From Beroe forskalii (Eukaryota > Ctenophora > Nuda > Beroida > Beroidae), in contig WFMF01000015.1 in the NCBI GenBank assembly GCA_011033025.1, positions 1,042,813 through 1,106,812 of the forward strand: a stretch of 64,000 nucleotides of DNA. Reading direction: 5' to 3'. Below the pieces are notes generated by a model. The model was not told the origin of the DNA. It ran no database searches and saw only the letters and a program-made list of their open reading frames with translations. Positions 1 through 9,294 of the stretch are shown here, one piece after another. A program made the position numbers and the translations under genes. Position 1 is the stretch's first letter. Each line of letters starts with the position of its first letter.

Positions 1-22
1 TAACTGCGTAACTGTGTCGTAA

Positions 23-183
23 ATAATCGTTCAAATAATACGTTGTCACCTATAGGGAGGAGGGGGGTTTCCGACTTATTACGTTACATATTGTATTTGT
101 AACAGGTAAACCACTGTAAACTTGATTACGAGGGAGGGGGGGTTAAAATCGACCAAAATTGATCACGTAATATGAACGATCCC
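23..183. mobile_element. Harbinger-like MITE inserted in a minisatellite
   Basis: A 161-bp element whose ends are imperfect inverted repeats (left ATAATCGTTCAAATAATACG, right ending CGTAATATGAACGATCCC) and which is flanked on both sides by TAA. The TAA target duplication and the termini match the longer element at 5273-5740, so both belong to one family. A 3-bp TWA target duplication is typical of PIF/Harbinger elements. It interrupts the minisatellite that resumes at once downstream. No coding capacity. Confidence 0.6.
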
Positions 184-186
184 TAA

Positions 187-870
187 CCATAACTGTCGTA
201 ACACTAACTGCGTAACTGCGTCGTAACGGTGTTATTGCGTGTCGTCACTGCGTGACTACTGACTGTGTCGTAAGGGTGTTACTGTGTCGTGATGGTGTTA
301 CTGCGTGTTGTAACAGTGTTACTGTAGTCGTAAGAATGAAACTGTGTTGTAACGGTATTAGTGTTACTGTGTCATAACGATGTGACTGTGTCTTAGTTGC
401 TTTACTGTGTCGTAACGGTGTTATTGTGTTGTAACGACGTTATTGTGCTGTAAAAGGTGTAACTGTGTCGTAACGGTGTTACAATGTCGTTACAGTGTTA
501 CTGTGTCGTAACGTTACTGTTACTGTATTGAAACGGTTCTACTGTGTCGTAACGGTGTTATTGTGAGACGTCGTCTGAACATTATTTCGAGACGGCGTGC
601 CCCCATCGGAGGCAGAGGGGTCAGACAATGTTTGACAACGGTGTTACCCTGATGGTGTTGTAACGGTGTTACTGCGGTTACTGTGTCGTAACGGTGTTAC
701 TGTGTAGTAACGATTTTACTGTGTCGTTATAACGGTGTTACTGTGTCGTACTGTCGTAACGGTGTGACTTAATCGTAACGGTTCTACTGTGTCGTAACGG
801 TGTAACTGTGTCATGTGAATGAAACTGTGCTGTAACGGTTCTACTGTCACGTCAATGCATAACTGTATCG
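187..870. repeat. Minisatellite, about 19-bp unit
   Basis: Degenerate tandem copies of a unit resembling GTGTTACTGTGTCGTAACG run almost without break; traces also lie at 1-22, before the MITE. A short non-repeat stretch at about 565-640 interrupts it. No reading frame survives. Typical subterminal or intergenic minisatellite. Confidence 0.85.
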
Positions 871-1028
871 TAAAACTGGTTTATGTTGTTGTTGATGTGA
901 TTGTTGATGTTAATGTTACAGCCCTGTGCGAGGAATTGCCGTAAATGTCACCTGCACGGCCAGCAGGAATTATATTTTGAGGCAAACACGCCCAAATGTC
1001 CATATCAGTTCAAATTTAACAAGTTGGC

Positions 1029-1443
1029 GATCAGCGCTGATCGGCGCTGATCAGCGCTGATCAGCGCTGATCAGCGCTTTTCGATGAGGAAAATGGCGTT
1101 TACAAAGGCTCTTATGCAGGTGTTTTGGTCGGCGCTGATCAGCGCTGATCAGCGCTGATTTTAGGCCATCAGCGCTGATCGGCGCTGATCAGCGCTGATT
1201 GATCCGATCAGCGCTGATCAGCGTTGATCGGCGCTGATCAACTGCCGATCAGCGCCGACGACCGCCGATGAGAATTTTGAAATTTCTGATCGGCGCTGAT
1301 CAGCGCTGATCAGCGCTGATCGGCGTGTCGCTGATCGCTGATCGGGCCCGATCAGCGCTGATCAGCGCTGATCAGCGCCGATCAGCGCTGATCAGCGCCG
1401 ATCGGCGGTGGATCGGCGCTGATCAGCGCTGATCGGCGCCGAT
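1029..1443. repeat. Tandem array of a self-complementary decamer (GATCAGCGCT)
   Basis: Repeated GATCAGCGCT units with variants such as GATCGGCGCT. The reverse complement of the decamer is a rotation of the same decamer, so each strand reads as the same repeat and any stretch can fold on itself. Blocks are separated by short spacers (around 1085-1130 and 1255-1285). Confidence 0.9.
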
Positions 1444-1474
1444 TGCAAAGTCAACATCTGCCTCATTTTTGGTG

Positions 1475-1625
1475 TCTATGCTTTATCTGGATCTGCCTAG
1501 ATCTTTGATGAAGGCACTCTTTCATGGATACCATCAAAGATTATGGATGGGTTGTTGGAGAGTTTGTGGCTCGACTTTCAAAGAATCCGGCCACAAAACT
1601 CTCCAGCAGCTCCATCCATAGTCTG
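1475..1625. repeat. Dispersed repeat with internal hairpin
   Basis: About 100 bp at 1475-1575 is repeated in inverted orientation at 4630-4725; both contain a recognisable GGATCTGCCTAG-type core. Within 1540-1625 there is also an imperfect inverted repeat, with arms resembling TTGGAGAGTTTGTGGC and its complement. Probably a fragment of an interspersed repeat family; no conserved protein seen. Confidence 0.5.
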
Positions 1626-1639
1626 TATGATTTTCCCTT

Positions 1640-2680
1640 TACCTAGTTTACCTAGTTTTTGGTGCCTGTTGATATGTCTATTTGAGGCAAGCAATACTTG
1701 CCAAGCATTGCCCAATTTTTTGCCCGATATGAACATGTATTATATATGCCAATTTCAATCTAGTTTATTGAAAATTTTCACTGAAAATTTTTCTTAGTTT
1801 TTGATGCCACTTGTCAGTTGTCATGCCTATTTGAGGCAAAACCTTGCCCAATTTTCATGCCCAATATGGGCATGCACAGATGTTTACATATGTTATTGTT
1901 TTAAAATCTTGAATTTATTGGAGTTTTAATCTTGTTGTTGGATATTTTCACTGACAAGTTTTAATGCAAATTTCATCTAGTAGTTGTTCATTGTTGAGAC
2001 AAAAAATCGCCTAACTTATACCCCACAATATGGACATACATTTTTGCTATTTCAAACTACATTATTGTAAACTTTCACTGGCAATTTCATCTAGTTTTTG
2101 ATGCCACTTGATTTGTCTGTCTGAGTCAAAATTTAGATCACTTCATTCTTCACAATATAAGCTTGTTTCTTCTGTATTTTCCTATCAAGTTTATTGTTGT
2201 TTTATCGTAAGCTTTGCTAGAACTTTTATCTAGTTTTTTGCTGTCTATTTGAGGCAAAATGTTGCCCACTTTATACTCCACAATTATAAACATGTATTTA
2301 CATAATTACATATTCATAATATGTCATTGTCAATCTATTTTACCTATTTTACCTAGTTTTTGGTGGCACTTCATATGTCTATTCGAGGTGCCAAAGCATT
2401 GACCAACTTTTTGGCCCAATATAAACATTAATTTCATGTCATATTCAATCTGGTCTACTGTAAATTTTCACTGAAAAGTTTACTTAGTTTTGGTGCCACT
2501 TGGCATGCCTATTTGAGGCAAGATGGTCCACTTTCCTGGCTATTAATATGAACCTGGATTTATGTAATATTTAATTCATTTCATTGTAAGCTTTCTGACA
2601 ATGTCACTTAGTTTGTGCCAATTGATGTGTTCATTTGAATTTTGAGGCAAATATAATTTGATCAACTTGACTCCAGACCA
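1640..2680. repeat. Degenerate tandem array, 120-180-bp period
   Basis: A motif resembling CTAGTTTTTGGTGCCACTTG, followed by a TATTTGAGGCAA box and then a run like TGCCCAATATGAACATG, recurs near 1656, 1794, 1974, 2089, 2228, 2346, 2486 and 2606. Units are diverged and of uneven length. The short reading frames inside are by-products. Confidence 0.75.
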
Positions 2681-2689
2681 ATAGTTTTT

Positions 2690-3400
2690 GGTTCCAATTG
2701 ATATATCGATAAAAGGGTCACAAGAGTTGTGAATTTTGTCCAATGGATCCTTTGGATCCATCATGTTTAATGGACATGTCCAATGGACATACAGTCAATT
2801 TGACATCCAATGGACATCTGTTAACATGATGTCCATCAGTAAAATTTAAAAATTGTCCAATGCAGTGTTAAATGGATTCAATGGATGTTCATTGGATCCA
2901 TCTTTAGGATCCAATGGACACAATCACCATGTTTTGTAGATGGACATCAGTCTGGTATTTTGTTCAATGGATCCATTGTGTCTATTGGATCCATTGTTTC
3001 TGATGAACACCATTAGATCCATTGCACATTGAGTCCATTGCAACCATTGTGTCCAATGGATCTATTTTGCAATAGATCCATTGTGTCCAATGGACAAACT
3101 GGATCCATTAGATCCAATGGAAAAAAATGTGCAATGGATCCAATGGACACGTCCAATGGTGTTCAATGAACACAATGGATCCAATGGATCCATTGAACAA
3201 AATACATTGCTTCCACTGTCCATCTACCAAACCATGTTTAGTGATGTCCATTGATCCACTCAGATGGATCCATTGGATCTATTGAACAGCATTGACATTT
3301 TTACCGATAGAATCATGTCAATGGATGTCCATTGGATGTATGGACGTCCATTGGACATGATGGATCAATGGATCAATTGGACAAAATTTACAACTCTTTT
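2690..3400. repeat. Low-complexity array of TCCATTGGATCCAATGGA-type palindromes
   Basis: Dense, irregular repetition of ATGGATCC, CCATTGGA and AATGGACA. The motifs are again self-complementary, like the decamer array at 1029-1443. The frames at 2576-2764 and 3264-3455 are products of this repeat, not genes. Confidence 0.8.
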
Positions 3401-3823
3401 GACTCTTTTACTGATGTCATTTCATAAAACTGTTGTACCGATGTCTATTTCATAAAACTGTTGAATGTATGGAAAATTGAGGTTCAAATTATTTATGTGC
3501 ATATAGAAATGGAAGGATAAGTACTTCTGGTGCTTCTGTTCAAAATGTTTCAAGAGGGCAGAGGATAGGAACTTTGACATATAAAGTTTCAAAACATATA
3601 TAATCAAAATCAATCAAAATTGGCTGCAAAATATATTGTCTGCATATAGGGCCCCCTCAGTCAATGCTATGAGTAATCAAGTTGAACCAGCTGCATATTA
3701 AATTCCAAACATCTGTAACAATTCCTTATCTTCATGTTCTTGCCAAGGATGCACTATGATTAAGTCACTGCTTATTTCTTTTCCTTTACAAAACAAGCCA
3801 AAAATACTGTAGAAAAAGCAAAC

Positions 3824-4219
3824 CATCAATTATACCTCATTGTGTTAAAAAGGGAGTTAGACTAAAGAACAAGTTGAGGCTTGATAACAGATAGAGTTAA
3901 GGGATTTGGTATGGGTCTTAGATGTTTCTCATAGAGAAGAATGCTGGGTATGAACTTCTTATGCACTTTGTCAAAATACAACTTCAAAATCTATCTTCCA
4001 CAATTTTTTTTTGATAAACCCCATCAATTATACCTGATCGTGTTAAAAAGGGAGTTAGACTAAAGAACAAGTTGAGGCTTGATAACAGATAGAGTTAAGG
4101 GATTTGGTATGGGTCTTAGATGTTTCTCATAGAGAAGAATGCTGGGTATGAACTTCTTATGCACTTTGTCAAAATACAACTTCAAAATCTATCTTCCACA
4201 ATTTTTTTTGATAAACCCC
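3824..4219. repeat. Recent tandem duplication, two copies of about 199 bp
   Basis: The block beginning CATCAATTATACCT at 3824 is repeated nearly identically from 4023. Both copies run through a T-rich stretch and GATAAACCCC. The near identity suggests a recent event. No coding content seen. Confidence 0.85.
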
Positions 4220-4714
4220 AGAAACTTGGTGGTTATCTGTAATAGTCAACATTGAATTGAGCCACATAAGGTATAACAAGGGATTCTCTTAAAATTGGGG
4301 TGTCAAGGAGCCACTTTTCACTACACCTCTTCCAGGAGCTTTACCTTGGAACTGTGAGCAGATTTCTGTATGGTAGATAGCTTTTTCCACGCAAGTAAGG
4401 ATGTTTTAGTACCAAATAACCAAAATTTAGAGTTAATACAACCTAAATTTTTCAGGGTTTGCCACAGGTGTCAAGGGAAAAGGACCTTCCTCGAGGGAGA
4501 GCCTCAAATTTAATATATTGCATATGGGCCATTGACTATTGAATTTTGAAAATCACCATCAGATGAATCTGAATAGAATCAAAACATCCACAACATCTTC
4601 TTTGTAGAACAAATACAGTCATCTTTGTAGTCAAGCCATAGAACTCTCCAACAACTCCAACCATAGTCTTTGATGAAAGAAATGTCTTCATCAGAGAGCT
4701 AGGCAGATCCAAAT

Positions 4715-5090
4715 AAAGCATAAATGTGAGTCTAAGATTGGACAATGACTACTATCTGCTGAATTATCCTCATCCATCACGTCTCTCCAAAACAGAAGCA
4801 TCATTCTCATACTGTGCTCCTAGGATATGGAATGAATTGCCCTATGATATCAGGTGTAGGACAGAACTGGACACATTTAAAAAACTTCTTAAGACTCATT
4901 ATTTTGAGACAGCATTTATTGGTATTGAATAAGTTTATGGGCAGAAATCTTATGTTACATAATGTTATTGCCTGAAATCTTTTGCAATTTATTTTGGTCA
5001 CGCTTGAATGACAAAATATTTCTGACAAGTTATATTAGTAATTGTCTAAGCGTGTAAGAAGTACTTTCAATTTATTTATTATTTATTTAT
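4715..5090 (+). mobile_element. 5'-truncated CR1-like LINE, 3' end only
   Basis: Codons 4726-4932 encode the last about 68 residues of a LINE ORF2 (SLRLDNDYYLL ... IWNELPYDIR ... FKKLLKTHYFE). They align closely with the C terminus of the longer LINE at 56.9-61.6 kb (SLRLDNDFFLL ... VWNSLPYEIR ... FKKSLKTYYFD). The 3' UTR follows: an 8-bp inverted repeat (4999-5006 with 5047-5054) and then an ATTT-rich tail. Truncation from the 5' end is the usual outcome of target-primed reverse transcription. Confidence 0.85.
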
Positions 5091-5272
5091 AGACACCAAA
5101 AATTACATGGTGTAGTGAAAGCTAACACTGTGGCACACGGACTTGCAACCATGTTTTGGGGTTGAATGCATTCATTTGACAGGCACCCAAGGCTCCCCCA
5201 ACCACAAGATGTAGTGTGCTAGTTTCAGAAGCTCTAAGTTCATCAAGGAAATTACGTTCATCAATGTCTTTA

Positions 5273-5740
5273 GGGATCGTTCACATATTACGTAATCAAT
5301 TTTTGGCCATTTTCAACCACCTTCCCTCCCCCTCGTAACCAAACTAATCAAAGCCCAACCCCCCTCTCTTGAGGAGAATATTACGTAATCATGGCCTAAC
5401 CCCCCCCCCCCCCCCACCTTTTTGAGTAAAAAATGAAGAAAATGGACAGTTTAAATACTTTAAAATTGATTATGTTTCAACTTTGGAAAATTTATGAAAA
5501 TATTGAGGTAAGGTTTTAAAAATGGTGCTGAAAAATTGTGCTTTTGAGTTGGTTTTCTGAAAATTTTGCTAAAAATTGCAGAGAATTTGTGGCAAAAATT
5601 GTTAAAAATTGTGTCAAAAATTGTAAATTTTGATTACGTAATCAACCACCAAACCCCCTCCCCCCTCCCAGTAATCAAACGTAATCATTTGAAAACTCCC
5701 CCCCCCTCCCCCTAGGTGATTACATAATATGTGAACGATC
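5273..5740. mobile_element. Harbinger-like MITE with TTA target duplication
   Basis: Terminal inverted repeats of about 25 bp (GGGATCGTTCACATATTACG at the left, its near complement at the right) enclose a C-rich, non-coding interior. TTA flanks both ends. Same family as 23-183. No transposase, so non-autonomous. Confidence 0.8.
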
Positions 5741-5837
5741 CCTTATCCAACATCCACAACACTTGGTAATCATAATTTTTTTTGTCAGATCTGAATGCTT
5801 TAAGAAAATCCCACAATTCACTGAGCCAATTTCACCA

Positions 5838-5925
5838 AGAAGATGAACAGCAACAACAATAACAACAACAAAATCGACAACAACAACAACAACAACCACA
5901 ACAACACCAAAAATAACAACAAATT
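5838..5925. repeat. AAC trinucleotide repeat
   Basis: A run of AAC units with a few interruptions. It produces the leucine-rich minus-strand frame at 5818-6015, which is not a gene. Confidence 0.85.
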
Positions 5926-7225
5926 AATAGTACCACTAAACAAATAGTTCCTTCCTTCTGTTACAAGTAGTATCCTTGAACTGGGCTTTGCCCATTGAGC
6001 CCAGTTAAATCCCAATTGATGGGAATATTATTTACACAGTGTGGCTGGATCAGACCTCCCTGTGACCCATCTAGACAACGAGGGGTGGTTCATAGCCACC
6101 TTTGGAATATCTGACTTAATCTGCAGGCAAGCCTTGTCTTGCTTTGCAGTCCGAATGATGTCATGGGCATTGGCAGCTTGCCAGTCAGGAGAGGTCCTGG
6201 ACAGACTGGCTGCTCTCACCTCAGAATATACTCAGCAGTCAGGTGGCCTAAAACTACCCTAGAGTTCACGCCCTCCACCCAGTGTACTAGGGAGTCTCAA
6301 TGCTCAACATGGCTGCCACTGGTACAGTTGATTAAACCGACCTTACCTTTCTACTTAGACTAAGAATCAAAACTTAAGAATCAAAACTCCAGAGGACCTG
6401 CTGAGAAGTTATGAAAATTGCTGAACATTTAAGGAGTAAAAACAAAAAATATGGCTTGAAGCCTGTTGGTTACCCAAGCAGTCTTGAGAAAAGAAGGCAA
6501 AAGATTGCAGCATTGCCCTCACACCAGAAATAATAATTAGTTAACTATTCTAATACACGCCTAATTGTGAGCTCAAAGAGCAATATCAGTCATACAACAG
6601 AATTAAAGGTGCAATTATTCATTAAAAGTAATAAATTTACAACATAAGATGATGTAGAAGCAGTGCTAGCTGGTCAGGAGTTTCAAATAAAATAGAAAAG
6701 GAGTAGCATCTAAGGGTAAGTTACAATGAAACTCAAATCCCGAGGCTGAGGGTAACATCTATCGAGAGGCAAATTCAATGAAAATTAAAGAAAATTTTTA
6801 AAAAGGTGTGGAAAAATATGATTAACAGTCATTGATGTATAACAAAATTTTACTTGTGAGAATGTGTTTGCGAGAAATAATAATAATAAATAATAAAAAG
6901 TCAATTGGTTATTTTAAAATTCTAATTAACATAAGCAATATATAAATAACAATGGTAACTTTCTTACGCACCATTTAACTCAGGTGCCCATTAAATATGA
7001 TTCTAGTCAATCAATTCAAAAAGTCAACAATTAATTTACTTGAATTATTTTAAAATTCCTAATTGCGGGCCAAGGGTACAAAATAGATTATAGGTATGGA
7101 AAATTAAAAGTCATTAAGAAAAAAGCATTTCAATTCGAGACCAATAACTGTTCAATGAAGTAACTGATTACTAAAAAATTAAACTTATATTTGCTTGTCA
7201 GACGTTTTCTATTTCCAAACTCCAA
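5926..7225. other. Intergenic, no gene recognised
   Basis: AT-rich sequence with only short frames, no splice-bounded open segments and no RNA gene that I can recognise. Confidence 0.6.
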
Positions 7226-7936
7226 AGCCAGCATAGGTGCGTGTACTCGCCGCGCGCTTTCCTACGGAAAGGTTTGTCAGATGTACTCGGCGGACGCGCG
7301 CGCGCCCACCGAACGCGAAGGCGAAAGACACTCAGACAACGTCTGACAAAGCAAGGTCACAATGTCATGTCACATGTGCGCTCACACTCTTGCCCTAACC
7401 AGCGCCCTATTCTGCGCATCGTCATTCCTCCTCAGAATTTAATAGTCGTAGCGTAGGCCGCGCGGCGCGCGCAAGCACCTGGGCCTGATTAGTTCCTAAG
7501 CCCGCATAGGTGTGTGTACGCGCGCCGCGCAACGCAAACAGGGATATACGTGTTTAGCAACCTGATTAGGTGAACTCACGACGCGCGCTCTCAGCAGTCA
7601 ACTCTAGCTTGTCTGACGTTGTCATACCCATTATTTAAAATTTTAAATTTAAATTAGAGGGGGTCAGGCAACGCCTGACAAGCTCTAGCATAAGCCATCC
7701 TTAAGCTAAAGACGTATATTATATTATCATATCCATGATTGCGCTTCCTTTGTCGTACGATGTATGACCATTGCATTGACCCGCTGACGCCAGCCGCGAA
7801 ACGGCCAACAAAAATTAGATTACGATATGTCCAAAAACGTAAATACATTTAAAACGCAAATACGTTTTCCTAAGCCCGCATAGGTGTGCGTACGCGCGCT
7901 ACGCAACGCAGACAGGGATATACGTGTTTAGCAAAA
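7226..7936. repeat. CpG-rich block with dispersed palindromes and a 67-bp direct repeat
   Basis: A segment beginning TCCTAAGCCCGCATAGGTG occurs at 7494-7560 and again at 7868-7936, with a weaker third copy near 7226. A palindrome of the type TCAGACAACGTCTGA recurs near 7194, 7331, 7609 and 7665. The CpG and GCGC density is far above the flanks. The second direct repeat copy sits inside the first units of the 17-bp satellite. Confidence 0.6.
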
Positions 7937-9126
7937 ATACGTTTAAAACGCAAATACGTTTAAAACGCAAATACGTTTAAAACGCAAATACGTTTAAAAC
8001 GCAAATACACTACTTTTAAAACGCAAATACGTTTAAAACGCAAATACACTACGTTTAAAACGCAAATACGTTTAATTAAAACGTAAATACGTTCAAAACG
8101 TAAATACGTTCAAAACGTAAATACGTTCAAAACGTAAATACGTTCAAAACGTAAATACGTTCAAAACGTAAATACGTTCAAAACGTAAATACGTTCAAAA
8201 CGTAAATACGTTCAAAACGTAAATACGTTCAAAACGTAAATACGTTTAAAACGTAAATACGTTTAAAACGTAAATACGTTTAAAACGTAAAAACGTAAAT
8301 ACGTTGAAAACGTAAATACGTTTAAAAAGTAAATGCGTTTAAAACGTAAATACGTTTAAAAAGTAAATACGTTTAAAAAGTAAATACGTTTAAAACGTAA
8401 ATACGTTTAAAACGTAAATACGTTTAAAACGTAAATACGTTCAAAACGTAAATACGTTTAAAACGTAAATACGTTCAAAACGTAAATACGTTTAAAACGT
8501 AAATACGTTTAAAACGTAAATACGTTTAAAACGTAAATACGTTTAAAACGTAAATACGTTTTAAAAGTAAAAACGTTTAAAACGTAAATACGTTTAAAAC
8601 GTAAATACGTTCAAAACGTAAATACGTTTAAAACGTAAATACTTTCAAAACGTGAATATGTTTAAAACGTAAATACGTTTAAAACGTAAATACGTTTAAA
8701 ACATAAATACGTTTGAAACGTAAATATGTTTGAAACGTAAATACGTTTAAAACGTAAATACGTTTAAAACGTAAATACGTTTAAAACGTAAATACGTTTA
8801 AAACGTAAATACGTTTAAAACGTAAATACGTTTAAAACGTAAATACGTTTAAAACGTAAATACGTTTAAAACGTAAATACGTTTAAAACGTAAATACGTT
8901 TCAAACGTAAATACGTTTTAAACGTAAAAACGTTTAAAACGTAAATACGTTTAAAACGTAAATACGTTCAAAACGTAAATACGTTCAAAACGTAAATACG
9001 TTTAAAACGTAAATACTTTTAAAACGTGAATATGTTTAAAACGTAAATACGTTTAAAACATAAATACGTTTGAAACGTAAATATTTTTGAAACGTAAATA
9101 CGTTTAAAACGTAAATACGTTTAAAA
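7838..9126. repeat. Satellite of a 17-bp unit (GTTTAAAACGTAAATAC)
   Basis: Roughly 70 head-to-tail copies, interrupted once at 7868-7936. Three sub-blocks can be told apart: an early AAACGC variant (to about 8065), a homogeneous GTTCAAAACG variant (about 8088-8240) and the GTTTAAAACG form for the rest. The array ends about 170 bp beyond the stop codon of the PLP-lyase gene. No open frames of note. Confidence 0.95.
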
Positions 9127-9294
9127 TTGCACTATGTCCATGCCCACTATGTTCATGTCCAATGTATCCGCTATGCAAGGCCGATGGCTGAAGTGTAGAA
9201 CTATAGAGTATAGAATAAGACGATGTCGTATTGATTTTTCCGAATAAATGCAGATCAACAGACAAGGTTATTTACAAAATCATCACAAAATTTT

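Noticed and set aside
5818..6015. Leucine-rich minus-strand frame resembling a membrane protein
   Set aside because: It is the translation of an AAC trinucleotide repeat.
7838..9126. Regular 17-bp repeats that might suggest a CRISPR array
   Set aside because: The units are contiguous without unique spacers, and the genome is eukaryotic; this is a satellite.
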